Below, piece by piece: positions 38,120 to 51,391 of a DNA stretch of 64,000 nt. Positions within the stretch are counted from its first letter, which is position 1, and every line of letters begins with the position of its first letter. Made by a program: the position numbers and the translations under genes. The notes under the pieces are model-generated. The model was not told the DNA's origin. It was given only the letters and a program-made list of their open reading frames with translations, and did no database searches. The stretch comes from Corynebacterium jeikeium (lineage in GTDB: Bacteria > Actinomycetota > Actinomycetes > Mycobacteriales > Mycobacteriaceae). The DNA lies in assembly GCF_000738265.1 (NCBI RefSeq), contig NZ_JFCQ01000029.1, positions 124,001 to 188,000 on the forward strand, written 5' to 3'.

Positions 38120-38273
38120 CCTGACACACCGAGCCTATGTTCCTGACTACTGTACACGACCTCGTGGACTGCGATAAGCGCAGACAGGGCGCCGCAACGG
38201 CAGGCTCGAAACAACGCCCATCAGTGTATCACCTCTAGGCTGATAAACCAGCAAAAGACCCAGCTTATGGCCT

Positions 38274-39118
38274 CTAGAGGCGCAAGGTAGCGGCGTGCTC
38301 AACTACCGCCGCGCGGAGGGCGGCGACGTCTGGCCCTGCCTTGAGTACCCCACGGGAAACATTGGGCGATACCAGGCGCGCTGTCTGCTTTCCTCCAGCG
38401 ATACGCCGCACATCCTCCATGGTGCCCCCCTGCGCACCGACGCCCGGCATCAGCACCATCCCGCCTACCCTATCCAGGCGGGGCGGTTGGGCTAGCGTGG
38501 CACCAACGACCACTCCGAGGTTGCCGGCCTCACCGTGAACAGAGTTTTCCTCCGCCACCCGGTCGACGATGTGCTGTGCCAGGTTGGCCTCGGAGCCATG
38601 GAACAGAGAACGCTGCAGCTCAACGGCCTCCGGGTTGGAGGTTGCCGCCAGCACGATCACTCCCTTGCCGTGCTGTTCACCCAGTTCGATTACTGGACGC
38701 AGGGAATCGAAGCCCAGCCACGGGGAGACCGTCACAGCGTCACTGCTCAGCGGCGAGTCCGGATCCAGCCACGCGCGAGCGTAACCCGCCATGGTGGAGC
38801 CAATGTCGCCGCGTTTCGCGTCGGCTACCACTAACACGCCAGCGCGACGCAGCTCGGCGATAGACTGCTCCAGTACAGCAAGACCTGCAGAACCGAACTG
38901 CTCATAGAAAGCCACCTGGGGCTTGACTACACAGGCGACGTCCGCAAAAGCCTCCACACAGATCTTGCTGAAGGCCTCCACGCCCTCGACATTCGCTGGC
39001 AGGCCCCAGGCCTCCAGGATGCTGAGGTGCGGATCCATTCCCACGCAGAGTTGGCCGAAGTTCTCGGCACGCTCGAGGAAACGCTCGCCGAAGGTCAGAC
39101 GCTCGCCCGAACTTGCGG

Positions 39119-39122
<4 letters not shown>
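38274..39122 (-). CDS. pyrF: Orotidine 5'-phosphate decarboxylase
   Basis: A 282-residue final enzyme of UMP synthesis, of the long type seen in Mycobacterium. The catalytic Lys and Asp are in [14 protein letters not shown] (DAKRGD at 101-106). The GTG start overlaps the carB stop as GTGA. It is the last gene of the pyr operon. The roughly 280-bp gap after it, before mihF, is the largest intergenic region in the window. I see no strong hairpin directly after its stop. Confidence 0.95.
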
Positions 39123-42484
<3,362 letters not shown>

Positions 42485-42551
42485 TGGTGTTTTCCCTACT
42501 ATCCCTGTTGCTGAATCTTCTTCGTTAAAGATCTGTGTTGGCTGTTGGCTG

Positions 42552-43688
42552 CTAGCTGTTCTTTTCCAAGTTCTCCAGGAACTTATCGAACAGTGGGTTC
42601 GCGTCGTGAGGACCAGCTGCGGATTCCGGGTGGTATTGGACGGAAAACGCGCTGCCGTCCACCAGTGCCACGCCCTCGACCACATCGTCGTTGAGGCAAG
42701 TGTGGGTCACCTGCGCTTCGCCGAACGGGGTATCGAACTTCTCCAGTGGCTTGCCCTTCAATGCGAAGCCGTGGTTCTGCGCCGTGATGTCGATCTTGCC
42801 GGTCTGGTGATCCAGCACCGGTACGTTGGTGCCGCGGTGGCCGAACTTGAGCTTGTAGGTTTCCATCCCCAGCGCACGCCCCAGCAGCTGGTTGCCGAAG
42901 CAGATGCCGAAGAACGGGATCTTGGCTCCCAGGATCTTCTTCAACTCGTCCACCGTCGCGTCGGCCGTCGCGGGGTCGCCCGGGCCGTTGGAGATGAACA
43001 CGCCGGTCGCGTCGTACTCCCCCATCAGCTGCTGTACCTCTTCGAAGCTGGTGGTCGACGGAACCACCACGCTGCGCACGCCGCGCTTGGCGAACTCGCG
43101 AGGGGTGTTGGTCTTGATGCCCATGTCGTAGGCGATGATGGTGTGCTTGCGCTCGCCGTCTGCTTCCACAATGTAAAGCTCGTCGGTGCTGACGTCGCCA
43201 GACAGGTCCGCGCCGGCCATCGACGGTTGAGCCTGAACCTGGCTGATCATGTCGTCGTCGGAACTTAGGGCGTCACCACTAAAGATGCCTGCAGCAACCG
43301 AGCCCTTGTCGCGCAGGTGGCGGACAATCGCGCGGGTATCCACACCCTGGATGCCGATGATGTCCTGGGCAATCATCTCCTCCGGCAGGCTGCGCTTGGC
43401 CCGCCAGTTGCTCACGGAGCGGGACAGGTCGCGGATAACCAGCCCGGCCACCCAGATGTTGTCGCCGCGGGATTCGGAATCCTCGTCGTTCCAGCCCGTA
43501 TTGCCGATGTGTGGGGCGGTCGCCACGACAATCTGGCGGTGGTACGAGGGGTCCGTCATGGTCTCCTGGTAGCCGGTCATGGCCGTCGTGAACACGGCCT
43601 CGCCGAGGGTGCGACCCGTCGCGCCGAATGCCCTGCCGCGGAAGATCTTCCCATCGGCCAGAACCAGTGCTGCTGGGGTGTAGCTCAT
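42552..43688 (-). CDS. carA: Carbamoyl-phosphate synthase small chain
   Basis: A 378-residue glutamine amidotransferase subunit. The class I nucleophile is Cys263 in [12 protein letters not shown], and the His-Glu pair is in [11 protein letters not shown] near 352. The N-terminal half is the small-subunit domain (FPTALVL-like start, [15 protein letters not shown]). It lies 67 bp upstream of carB and follows pyrC by about 70 bp that hold a short palindrome CCCACTCGTGGG but no terminator. Confidence 0.97.
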   Translation of the reverse strand: MSYTPAALVLADGKIFRGRAFGATGRTLGEAVFTTAMTGYQETMTDPSYHRQIVVATAPHIGNTGWNDEDSESRGDNIWVAGLVIRDLSRSVSNWRAKRSLPEEMIAQDIIGIQGVDTRAIVRHLRDKGSVAAGIFSGDALSSDDDMISQVQAQPSMAGADLSGDVSTDELYIVEADGERKHTIIAYDMGIKTNTPREFAKRGVRSVVVPSTTSFEEVQQLMGEYDATGVFISNGPGDPATADATVDELKKILGAKIPFFGICFGNQLLGRALGMETYKLKFGHRGTNVPVLDHQTGKIDITAQNHGFALKGKPLEKFDTPFGEAQVTHTCLNDDVVEGVALVDGSAFSVQYHPESAAGPHDANPLFDKFLENLEKNS

Positions 43689-43759
43689 TGTGTCTCTTTC
43701 CTTAACTGTTGGACTGTTGTGTTCGGTTCTTCTTAGTGACGCCCACTCGTGGGTTCTTT

Positions 43760-45175
43760 CTACACTGATGAGCCGTTCCTACAGGTCACCTTGCCTCGCA
43801 ACAGCGTGGTGCTGACCTTGACCGGCATATCCATGCCCTCATATGGGGTGTTGTTGGCCTTGGAAGCCATGTCTTGGCCGCGAGCCACCCAGGACTGGTT
43901 CACATCCACGGCACACAGGTTCGCAGGCTCCCCGACCGCGATCGGGCGGCCATGACCGGGCAGCTTGGTGATCTCGGCGGGACGTTCGGACATGACCTTG
44001 GCCACGAAACGCCAGTCCTGATCGCCGTCGATGACGAAGATCTTGGCGATAAGCGCCAGCGAAGTCTCGATGCCCAACATGCCGGGGCGCGCCTGGTCGA
44101 ACTCGCAGCACTTGTCCTCGGAACCGTGCGGAGCGTGGTCGGTGGCCACGCAGTCGACCGTGCCGTCGATCAGGGCGGCGCGCAGCGCCTCCACATCGCG
44201 CTGTTCGCGCAGCGGCGGGTTCACGCGGTTCACGCCGTCGTAGGTTTCCAGCCTTTCGTCTGTGAGCAGCAGGTGGTGCGGGGTGACCTCCGCAGTCAGC
44301 GGAATATCCTGTGCCTTTGCCCAGCGCAGCAGGTCAACGGTGCCATCTGTAGAGGCGTGGCAGATGTGCAGGCGGCCGCCGTAGTCGCGGGCCATGATCG
44401 CGTCTCGGGCGACGATGGATTCCTCGGCGACGCGCGGCCAGCCACCCAGACCGAGGCGAGCGGCGGTCTCGCCCTCGTGTGCTACGGCGCCGATCGTCAG
44501 GCGTGGCTCCTCGCAGTGCTGGGCCAGCAGTACGTCCATACCCTTGGAGTATTCGATTGCGCGGCGCATGAGGCGCGGATCGTCGACGCACTTGCCGTCG
44601 TCTGAGAACATGCGCACCCTCGCATCGGAATCGGCCATCATGCCGAACTCCGTGAGCTCTTTGCCCTCCAAACCCTTGGAGATAGAACCGACCGGGTGCA
44701 CGTCACACAGGTTCGTGTTCTGACCCTTGTACCAAACCATCTCGGCAATAGCGGGGTTGTCGGTGACCGGTGCGGTGTTCGCCATGGTGAACACCGCCGT
44801 GAACCCACCCTGGGCGGCCGCGGCGGATCCGGTGGCGATGGTCTCGGTATCCTCCCGCCCCGGTTCGCGCAGGTGTACGTGCATATCCACCAGGCCCGGC
44901 AGCAGCACCTGGCCGTCCAGATCCAGCACCTCTGCTCCTTCCGGTGCCTTGGCCGACAGGTCGCTGCCTATCTCTGCAATCACGCCGTCCTGCACCAGCA
45001 CGTCCTGCTTGTCGCCCTCGCCGTAGATCAGCACGCCACGCAGCAGAACTGCATTATCGGCGCCGGTGGGGTGGCTGGCCAGCTCGCCGGTGGCCGGGTA
45101 ATCGGAAGTCATGGTGGAAGTCCCTTTGTCGCTCGTTTTGGTGTTTGTCTGTGCCTTTGTGGGGATTGTGACCAT
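43760..45175 (-). CDS. pyrC: Dihydroorotase
   Basis: A zinc enzyme that cyclises carbamoyl aspartate, 471 residues from the first ATG. The metal motif is [10 protein letters not shown] (His99 and His101), and the C-terminal metal Asp is in [10 protein letters not shown]. Two starts are plausible. The ATG at 45175 lies nine bases after the pyrB stop and behind AGAGG. An ATG at 45112 is behind AAAGGGA and omits a Thr-rich 21-residue tail with no visible homology. I list the longer form. It is in operon with pyrB. Confidence 0.94.
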   Translation of the reverse strand: MVTIPTKAQTNTKTSDKGTSTMTSDYPATGELASHPTGADNAVLLRGVLIYGEGDKQDVLVQDGVIAEIGSDLSAKAPEGAEVLDLDGQVLLPGLVDMHVHLREPGREDTETIATGSAAAAQGGFTAVFTMANTAPVTDNPAIAEMVWYKGQNTNLCDVHPVGSISKGLEGKELTEFGMMADSDARVRMFSDDGKCVDDPRLMRRAIEYSKGMDVLLAQHCEEPRLTIGAVAHEGETAARLGLGGWPRVAEESIVARDAIMARDYGGRLHICHASTDGTVDLLRWAKAQDIPLTAEVTPHHLLLTDERLETYDGVNRVNPPLREQRDVEALRAALIDGTVDCVATDHAPHGSEDKCCEFDQARPGMLGIETSLALIAKIFVIDGDQDWRFVAKVMSERPAEITKLPGHGRPIAVGEPANLCAVDVNQSWVARGQDMASKANNTPYEGMDMPVKVSTTLLRGKVTCRNGSSV

Positions 45176-45184
45176 CGTGCGCCT

Positions 45185-46150
45185 CTAACCCTCTTCCCCA
45201 ACCAGCAGACTAAACAGCACCGCCATGCGCACGTGCACGCCTGCGGTGACCTGGTTCAGAACCACGGTCTGCGGTGCGTCTGCCACGTCGTAATTGATCT
45301 CCATACCCCGCAGCATCGGGCCTGGGTGCATGATGATCGCGCCCTCCTTCATCCGCTCTGCGCGAGCCTTAGACAGGCCATAGCGGGTGGCGTATTCGCG
45401 GTGCGAGGGGAAGAAGCCGCCGTTCATACGCTCGGCCTGCACGCGCAGCATCATCACGACATCCGCGTCTGCGATCTCGCTGTCGAAGTCGTAGCTGACT
45501 CGGACGCTGTCCTTGCCCCCGCCATTGCCAGCGCTGTTTCCAGAGCAGTTGCCCCAGTGCTCGATGCCCAAAGGCACCAGCGTCGGAGGCGCCACAAACA
45601 CCACTTCCGCTCCCAGAGTCGTGAGCAGTTGGGCGTTCGAACGCGCCACGCGGGAATGCAGGATATCGCCGACAATAACGACCTTCTTGCCGCTAATGTC
45701 CCCAATGCGGTTGCGCATCGTGGTGGCGTCCAAAAGAGCTTGGGTGGGGTGCTGGTTCGAACCGTCACCAGCGTTGATGACGGCCGTATCGCCCAGCCAC
45801 CCCGCGACCTGACGCGCTGCGCCGGAGGACGGGTGGCGCATGATGATCGCGTCCGCGCCGACCGACTTCAGGGTCAGGGCAGTATCGCGGAGGGATTCGC
45901 CCTTCTTGACCGAAGAGCTGGAGGCGGAGATGTTGATGACGTCGGCGCTCATCCACTTACCCGCGGTCTCGAAGGAGGATCGCGTGCGGGTAGAGTTCTC
46001 ATAAAACATGGTGAAGACGGTGCGACCGCGCAGCGTGGGCAGCTTCTTCATCTCGCGACCCTCTAAAGCCTCGGCGAAGCGGTCGGCCTCGTCCATCAGC
46101 CCCAGAATCTCTGACTTGCTGAGGTCAGCAATGCTAATGAGGTGCTTCAT
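45185..46150 (-). CDS. pyrB: Aspartate carbamoyltransferase catalytic chain
   Basis: A 321-residue enzyme for the committed step of pyrimidine synthesis. The carbamoyl-phosphate site STRTR is at 53-57, HPTQALLD begins at 134, and HPGPMLRG begins at 275. A Gly/Asn/Ser-rich insertion at about 201-214 ([14 protein letters not shown]) interrupts the region before SYDFDSEI, where relatives have a short loop. It lies 3 bp after pyrR. No regulatory pyrI gene is present, as usual outside enterobacteria. Confidence 0.96.
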   Translation of the reverse strand: MKHLISIADLSKSEILGLMDEADRFAEALEGREMKKLPTLRGRTVFTMFYENSTRTRSSFETAGKWMSADVINISASSSSVKKGESLRDTALTLKSVGADAIIMRHPSSGAARQVAGWLGDTAVINAGDGSNQHPTQALLDATTMRNRIGDISGKKVVIVGDILHSRVARSNAQLLTTLGAEVVFVAPPTLVPLGIEHWGNCSGNSAGNGGGKDSVRVSYDFDSEIADADVVMMLRVQAERMNGGFFPSHREYATRYGLSKARAERMKEGAIIMHPGPMLRGMEINYDVADAPQTVVLNQVTAGVHVRMAVLFSLLVGEEG

Positions 46151-46153
46151 GGG

Positions 46154-46741
46154 TTACTTGCTCCCTTCCCCGGTGGCCGCGTGGCGGTACAGAACCACGT
46201 TATCCACGTCATCCAATTCGACGAGGTTCACCGTTACGTCCTCGTCCGCTGCGGTGGGAATGTTCTTGCCCACGTAATCGGCGCGGATAGGCAACTTGCG
46301 GTGGCCGCGGTCGATCAGAACCGCCACCTGCACGGAATCCGGGCGACCGATGTCGGTGAGTGCGTCGAGAGCCGCGCGGATGGAACGCCCGCTATAGAGG
46401 ACATCGTCTACCAGCACGACGGTGGTGCCGTCGATTCCTTCTGCGGGAACCTTGGTGGGTTTGAGGGCGCGGTGGGTCGTGGTGCGCAGATCATCACGGT
46501 GCAACGTGATATCCAGCGAGCCCTGGAAGACCTCCACCCCCGTAAAATGCTTGATCTTCTCGGCGAGACGCGCCGCGAGTGGCACTCCCCCCGATGGAAT
46601 GCCGAGTAGAACTACGCGCCGGGAGTTCTGTCCGTCCAGCGCGGTCTTTTCAATAATCTGGTGCGCGATGCGCGCGACAGTACGGGAAACTTGATCTGCG
46701 TCGAGTAGGGTGACGCCAGCTTCCCCAGCCGTCGGGTTCAT
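46154..46741 (-). CDS. pyrR: Pyrimidine operon regulator / uracil phosphoribosyltransferase PyrR
   Basis: A 195-residue RNA-binding regulator of the pyr operon with PRPP-binding motif [15 protein letters not shown] at 107-121 and the N-terminal [10 protein letters not shown]. When bound to UMP it binds pyr mRNA. The leader contains a loop resembling the PyrR target beside the ribosome site AAAGGAGG. It is the first gene of pyrR-pyrB-pyrC-carA-carB-pyrF, with 3 bp to pyrB. Confidence 0.96.
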   Translation of the reverse strand: MNPTAGEAGVTLLDADQVSRTVARIAHQIIEKTALDGQNSRRVVLLGIPSGGVPLAARLAEKIKHFTGVEVFQGSLDITLHRDDLRTTTHRALKPTKVPAEGIDGTTVVLVDDVLYSGRSIRAALDALTDIGRPDSVQVAVLIDRGHRKLPIRADYVGKNIPTAADEDVTVNLVELDDVDNVVLYRHAATGEGSK

Positions 46742-46746
46742 CGTGA

Positions 46747-46771
46747 CCTCCTTTCCCGCCTCTCTGTGCGG
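46747..46771 (-). promoter_or_regulatory. PyrR-binding-like RNA loop and pyrR ribosome site
   Basis: On the minus strand CCGC (46771-46768) can pair with GCGG (46759-46756), presenting a loop that reads CAGAGAGG (46766-46759). This fits the CNGNGAGG core of the PyrR recognition loop. The Shine-Dalgarno AAAGGAGG (46754-46747) begins directly after the stem. Binding there could block translation, the mode reported for Mycobacterium smegmatis. Confidence 0.5.
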
Positions 46772-46810
46772 TCCGTTAAAGGATGTCTACATTGTCCGAC
46801 TGGCAGTTTA

Positions 46811-47431
46811 TCACGCTTCGTCGGACTCGTTAATGACTCCGCCGAGAAGCTCGTCCAGATCGTCCTGAACTGGTGTTTCGCTAGCGCCTGCAGCGCCTGC
46901 AGCTCCTGCAGCGCCAGCGGCCGCCGCACGTTGTGCAGCCGCCGCATCTGCCAACTGCAGGTCGGCCTGTATCTGCAGATCCTTGTTGATGCCGTCCAAC
47001 ACCGCATGGATGTAGTTGGGCGCCTTGTCGTGCGAGTATTCGCTGGCCAGTTCAACGCCTTCGACGACGGCTACCTTGGCATCCACATCGTCGTTGAACT
47101 TCAGCTCCCAGGCCGCTACGCGCAGCACCGCACGGTCGACGGCAGGGAGACGATCCAGACGCCACTCGCTGGACAGGTGCAGCGCGATGGCCTCGTCCAG
47201 CGCATCTAGGTTCGTCGCCACGCCGGGCACGATCTGCTGGGTGTACTCCGGCACGGGCTTGACCTGGTTGGCTGCGTCCTTAGCCAGGGTGATGCGTTCC
47301 TCGACGATCTCGACCGGGTCGATGTCGCGAAACTCGGCCTCGAAGAGGATGTCAACGGCGCGGCGACGTGCCTTGTAGCGCGCACCGTGGCGCTTGAAGG
47401 CGCTCTTATCAGCTGTGTGTTCTTCAGTCAT
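46811..47431 (-). CDS. nusB: Transcription antitermination factor NusB
   Basis: A 206-residue protein. The NusB helical core ([18 protein letters not shown] to [14 protein letters not shown]) takes up about the first 150 residues. It works with NusE in rRNA antitermination. The remaining C-terminus is an Ala/Gly-rich tail ([15 protein letters not shown]) encoded by 9-bp repeats, followed by an acidic end. It lies 22 bp after efp. Confidence 0.94.
   Translation of the reverse strand: MTEEHTADKSAFKRHGARYKARRRAVDILFEAEFRDIDPVEIVEERITLAKDAANQVKPVPEYTQQIVPGVATNLDALDEAIALHLSSEWRLDRLPAVDRAVLRVAAWELKFNDDVDAKVAVVEGVELASEYSHDKAPNYIHAVLDGINKDLQIQADLQLADAAAAQRAAAAGAAGAAGAAGASETPVQDDLDELLGGVINESDEA
46884..46919. 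repeat. 9-bp tandem repeat in the nusB 3' end
   Basis: Four nonamers in the plus-strand sequence, GCGCCTGCA twice, GCTCCTGCA and GCGCCAGCG, encode the repeated Gly-Ala-Ala units of the NusB tail. Number variation between strains would be expected. Confidence 0.8.
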
Positions 47432-47453
47432 GGGGTGAAAAACGTTCGCTGGA

Positions 47454-48017
47454 TTAGTTGCTGACGCGGGACAGGTACTCGCCGGTACGGGTATCGACCT
47501 TTAGTACGTTGCCGGTCTCGATGAACAGCGGAACCTGGATCTCTGCGCCGGTCTCCAGGGTTGCGGGCTTGGTACCACCGGTGGAGCGGTCACCCTGCAG
47601 GCCCGGATCGGTCTGCTCAACCTTCAGTTCGACGGCGACGGGCAGCTCGGCGAACAGCGGCTCGCCCTCGTGGAAGGAAACCTGCACGCTGGTGTTCTCC
47701 AGCAGGAACTTGGCGCCATCGCCCATCAGGTGCGGGGCCAGCTCGACCTGGTCGTAGGTCTTCTCGTCCATCAGAACGAAGCTGGTGCCGTCGTTGTACA
47801 GGTAGGTCATGTCGCGACGGTCGACGGTAGCGGTCTCCACCTTGACGCCTGCGTTCCAGGTCTTGTCAACAGTCTTGCCGGAGACGACATCCTTGAGCTT
47901 CGTGCGCACGAATGCGGGGCCCTTGCCCGGCTTTACGTGCTGGAATTCGACGATCTGCTGCAGCTTGCCGTCAACCTTGAGGACAAGGCCGTTCTTGAAG
48001 TCAGCGGTGGTTGCCAC
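47454..48017 (-). CDS. efp: Translation elongation factor P
   Basis: A 187-residue ribosome-binding protein that helps form bonds at polyproline stretches. Three beta domains are evident. The tip of domain I is [14 protein letters not shown], with Lys32 where the functional residue sits. No EF-P modification gene is seen nearby, consistent with an unmodified lysine as described for Actinobacteria. It is between pepQ and nusB. Confidence 0.96.
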   Translation of the reverse strand: MATTADFKNGLVLKVDGKLQQIVEFQHVKPGKGPAFVRTKLKDVVSGKTVDKTWNAGVKVETATVDRRDMTYLYNDGTSFVLMDEKTYDQVELAPHLMGDGAKFLLENTSVQVSFHEGEPLFAELPVAVELKVEQTDPGLQGDRSTGGTKPATLETGAEIQVPLFIETGNVLKVDTRTGEYLSRVSN

Positions 48018-48063
48018 GAATGGTCTCCTTGTATTGGGATATAGGGTTCAAAGAAAATTTTTT

Positions 48064-48082
48064 GCTGCTTCAGTCTAGCAGC
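48064..48082 (-). terminator. Possible weak terminator after pepQ
   Basis: On the minus strand GCTGCT-AGACTGA-AGCAGC forms a 6-bp stem 10 bases after the pepQ stop, followed by AAAAAATTTTC rather than a pure U run. It could reduce read-through into efp. Confidence 0.3.
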
Positions 48083-48091
48083 TGCCCACGC

Positions 48092-49177
48092 CTAAACGAC
48101 GATGAGTTCCGTCGGCGAGGCATTGAAGCTCTTAGCCCCGTCGGCGGTGATCACGTACGTGTTCTCAATGCGCAGGCCCGTCGTGCCGGGTATGTAAATG
48201 CCGGGCTCGACCGTCACGGTCATGCCTTCCACCAGCTTTTCTTCGGGATTGACGCCCGCCGCTGCCCGCGGGGCCTCATGCACGTCGAGACCCACGCCGT
48301 GCCCGGTGGAGTGTACAAAGAACTCCCCGTAACCGGCCTCGGCGATCACGTCGCGGCAGGCGGCATCCACGTTTCGCAGCTCTACACTCGGGGCCAGAAT
48401 GGCCTCGCCTGCCTTCTGCGAACGGTACACCACGTCGTAGAGTTCGCGGGCCAGCTCGTCGGGCTCGCCCACGCAGACCGTGCGGGTCTGATCGGAGGCG
48501 TATCCATCGAGGTACACCCCAAAGTCCACAGTGACCAGCCCCGGCACGATCTTCTCCCGCGATACCCCTGCGTGGGGCTTTGCAGCGTTCACGCCGCTGG
48601 CCAGGATCGTGTCGAAGCTCAGGCCGTCCGCGCCTGCGGTGCGCAGCTGGAACTCCAGCTCCGCCGCTGCCTGGATCTCGGTGATGCCTTCGCGAATGCC
48701 GCCGTCCTCGATGAAGGAGCGCCACACGCTATCGGCTAGCTCGCCGGCCTCGGCCAGCGCAGCGATTTCCAGCTCGTCCTTCACCAGACGCAGCCCTTCG
48801 ACCACGGATCCCAGCACCGGCGGGTTGCCCAGTGCCTGGGCCTGGCCGTAGTCGAGGCTGGGCTCAACTGCGAAGGACTCCCCCGCCTCCTTGGCAAACT
48901 CGGCTGCGCGGTCGAACAGCTTGCGGCCGATCTCGATGCGCACCTCCTCCGGCTCTCCGGTCTCGATGCGCACCTGTGTGTCGTAGCGCCCATCCGTCAG
49001 CAACAGGTGCTGGCCGTCTTCGCGGATGACTAACAGCCCGTTGGAGCCGGAGAAGCCGGTGAGGTATCGGACGTTCTTCAAGTCGCTAATCAGCAACCCC
49101 GCGTGATCTGAGTCTTTGACTAGACCTGTGGCCTTGGCGCGGCGGGTGCGGTAGGCGTCAAAAAATTTTTTAGACAT
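48092..49177 (-). CDS. pepQ: Xaa-Pro dipeptidase/aminopeptidase (M24)
   Basis: A 361-residue metallopeptidase of the pita-bread fold. The metal ligands are in VDFGVYLDGYASDQTRT (two Asp), HSTGHGVGLDVHEAP (His), VTVEPGIY (Glu) and LRIENTYVI (Glu). The N-terminal creatinase-like domain covers about 1-135. The ATG at 49177 is set by AAGGAG five bases upstream. The preceding TTG is less likely. Next to efp, the typical pairing in Gram-positive bacteria. Confidence 0.93.
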   Translation of the reverse strand: MSKKFFDAYRTRRAKATGLVKDSDHAGLLISDLKNVRYLTGFSGSNGLLVIREDGQHLLLTDGRYDTQVRIETGEPEEVRIEIGRKLFDRAAEFAKEAGESFAVEPSLDYGQAQALGNPPVLGSVVEGLRLVKDELEIAALAEAGELADSVWRSFIEDGGIREGITEIQAAAELEFQLRTAGADGLSFDTILASGVNAAKPHAGVSREKIVPGLVTVDFGVYLDGYASDQTRTVCVGEPDELARELYDVVYRSQKAGEAILAPSVELRNVDAACRDVIAEAGYGEFFVHSTGHGVGLDVHEAPRAAAGVNPEEKLVEGMTVTVEPGIYIPGTTGLRIENTYVITADGAKSFNASPTELIVV

Positions 49178-49225
49178 CAACTCTCCTTAAAGATGTAGCG
49201 TTACGCAGGGGCTGTGCGGGGGGAG

Positions 49226-49678
49226 TTATTGGGCGAAATAGCGCAGGGCGGCGACGTAGCCGTAGATACCCATTCCGGCGATCACGCCGCTGGCCAGGGG
49301 GCTGAGGTAGCTGCGGTGGCGGAATTCTTCGCGCGCATGGACGTTGGAAATGTGCACCTCCACGAAGCCGGCGCCGTCGGCGATTTCCGCCAGCGCGTCG
49401 CGCAGCGCAACGGAGGTGTGGGTGAATCCACCCGGGTTGATGATCACCGCGTTGCCCTCGTCGGCGGCGCGGTGGATGCGATCCAGCAGCTCGCCTTCGT
49501 GATTGGACTGGAAGAAGTCGACCGCGATGCCCAGCGCGGTGGCTTCGCGGGCCAGCAGATCCTCCACATCGGCCAGTGTGGTGCTGCCGTACACCTCCGG
49601 CTGGCGCTTGCCCAGGCGGTTAAGGTTCGGCCCGTTGATGACGCACACCTTCGGCGCGTTGGTTTCCTCTGCATTCAT
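49226..49678 (-). CDS. aroQ: Type II 3-dehydroquinate dehydratase
   Basis: A 150-residue enzyme for the third shikimate step. The lid region [18 protein letters not shown] holds the catalytic Arg and Tyr. [17 protein letters not shown] and [18 protein letters not shown] with the catalytic His follow. It is the fourth gene of aroC-aroK-aroB-aroQ, about 20 bp after aroB. Confidence 0.96.
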   Translation of the reverse strand: MNAEETNAPKVCVINGPNLNRLGKRQPEVYGSTTLADVEDLLAREATALGIAVDFFQSNHEGELLDRIHRAADEGNAVIINPGGFTHTSVALRDALAEIADGAGFVEVHISNVHAREEFRHRSYLSPLASGVIAGMGIYGYVAALRYFAQ

Positions 49679-49701
49679 CGCTGTCTCCAGTCTTTGGGTC
49701 T

Positions 49702-50793
49702 TTAGGCCTCCACGCTAGCGGCATACGCCGCGCGCAGCAGATCTTCGCTGGGGCCTTCCAGACGGGTGGGCTTGCCGATCTCTTCGAGCACGACGAAGCG
49801 GATCTTGCCGCCCTTGTTCTTCTTGTCGCGCCCCATCGCAGCCAGAAGCTCGTCGAGCTCGGCGCCGTTGTAGTTGGTCGCCAAACCTACGGAACTAAGG
49901 ATGTCGCGGTGACGCCGAACGTCTGCCTCCTCCAGCAGCCCAGCTGCCTTGGCCAGCTCCGCCTCGAAGATCATGCCGACGGCGACCGCCTGGCCGTGGC
50001 GCCATCGGTAGTCCTCGTAATGTTCAACCGCGTGACCATAGGTGTGGCCGTAGTTGAGGATCTCGCGCAGGCTGGACTCCTTCAGATCCACCGCCACGAC
50101 GTCCGCCTTCACCTGGATGGCGCGGGCGATGAGCTCCGGCAGACTGCCGTGGGGGTCGAGTGACGCTTCGGGGTCGGCCTCGTAGATGTCCAGGATTTTC
50201 GTGTCTGCGATGAAGCCAGCCTTGATGATTTCTGCCGACCCGGCCACCATTTCTTCGCGCGGCAGAGTTTCCAGAACCTCCAGGTCGACGATCACGGCGC
50301 TGGGCTCGTGGAATGCGCCGACGAGGTTCTTTCCGGCCGGGGTGTTGATGCCTGTCTTGCCGCCCACGGCAGCGTCCACCATGGCAAGCAAGGTGGTGGG
50401 ATAGTGCACGACCTTGATTCCGCGCATCCAGGTGGCGGCGATGAATCCCGCCAGATCCGTTGCAGCGCCGCCGCCCAGACCGATGATCGTATCGGCGCGG
50501 GTCAGGCCAATGTCCGCACACACGTCCCAGCACTCGGCGGCAGAGTGAGCGGTCTTGGCGGATTCGGCATCCTGGATCTCGTGCGTATGCGCGGAGTAGC
50601 CCGCCTCGGTTAGACGTCCTGCCAGGGTCTTGGCGCGTTCGGACAGCGCGGGCTGGTGGATAATCAGGTAAGTCGCGGTCGCACCGGCAACCTTGAGGAT
50701 CTCCTGCGCTGCGAAGTCGGTACCGCGGTCGATCACCACATCGTAGGGCGACTGGGAGGCCACGGTGATGCGCTGCTGTTCAAAGGTGTTCAT
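49702..50793 (-). CDS. aroB: 3-Dehydroquinate synthase
   Basis: A 363-residue NAD- and metal-dependent enzyme for the second shikimate step. [21 protein letters not shown] is the nucleotide-binding region. The metal-binding [13 protein letters not shown] gives two His residues. It lies about 37 bp after aroK. The operon context makes the assignment firm. Confidence 0.96.
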   Translation of the reverse strand: MNTFEQQRITVASQSPYDVVIDRGTDFAAQEILKVAGATATYLIIHQPALSERAKTLAGRLTEAGYSAHTHEIQDAESAKTAHSAAECWDVCADIGLTRADTIIGLGGGAATDLAGFIAATWMRGIKVVHYPTTLLAMVDAAVGGKTGINTPAGKNLVGAFHEPSAVIVDLEVLETLPREEMVAGSAEIIKAGFIADTKILDIYEADPEASLDPHGSLPELIARAIQVKADVVAVDLKESSLREILNYGHTYGHAVEHYEDYRWRHGQAVAVGMIFEAELAKAAGLLEEADVRRHRDILSSVGLATNYNGAELDELLAAMGRDKKNKGGKIRFVVLEEIGKPTRLEGPSEDLLRAAYAASVEA

Positions 50794-50830
50794 GGGCGGG
50801 GATCCTCGTTGGTAGGGGTTGCGGTGAAGA

Positions 50831-51391
50831 TTATCGGAAGGCCGGGTCCGGTTGGACGTGATCGCGTTCGTCGAGGCGCTCCAGGCGGATTTCCTCGATG
50901 AACATGAGGATGTCCGTGACTACGCGGCGTGGCTCCTTGCCGTCGCAACGCACCATAAAGTTGGAGACTTCCTCGTAGAACGCGGAGCGCTGGGCGAAAA
51001 GCTCCTCGTACTTGCTGCGTGGATCGGGGACGTTCAGCAGCGGGCGGGCGTTAGAGCGGGACGTGCGGCGCACTCCCTCGTCGATGGAGACGTTCAGGTA
51101 CACCACCGTGTGGTCCGCCAACAGTTGGCGGGTGCGCTCGGTGACCACTGCCCCACCGCCGAGGGAAACGATGCCATCGCTGTGCAAAGCCTCAGCGACC
51201 ACATCGGCTTCCTTTTTCCTAAAGCCGGGCTCCCCCAGCTCCGCCATGATCTGGCTGCAGGTCTTGCCCAGCTTCGCTTCAAGCAGGTGGTCGGTATCGA
51301 CCAATTGAACGTTTAGGGCGTTAGCCAGGCGCTTGCCGATCGTGGTCTTGCCAGAGCCGGGAAGCCCAACCAACACCGCGCGGGGACTCAT
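50831..51391 (-). CDS. aroK: Shikimate kinase
   Basis: A 186-residue kinase that phosphorylates shikimate. The P-loop is GLPGSGKTT at 9-17. The shikimate-binding [11 protein letters not shown] and GGGAV with the conserved residues follow, and the lid has [11 protein letters not shown]. The start overlaps the aroC stop as ATGA. The last 15 residues form a non-conserved charged tail. Confidence 0.96.
   Translation of the reverse strand: MSPRAVLVGLPGSGKTTIGKRLANALNVQLVDTDHLLEAKLGKTCSQIMAELGEPGFRKKEADVVAEALHSDGIVSLGGGAVVTERTRQLLADHTVVYLNVSIDEGVRRTSRSNARPLLNVPDPRSKYEELFAQRSAFYEEVSNFMVRCDGKEPRRVVTDILMFIEEIRLERLDERDHVQPDPAFR

Noticed and set aside
43741-43759. Terminator between pyrC and carA
   Set aside because: The palindrome CCCACTCGTGGG is present but without a U tract, and both genes belong to one operon.
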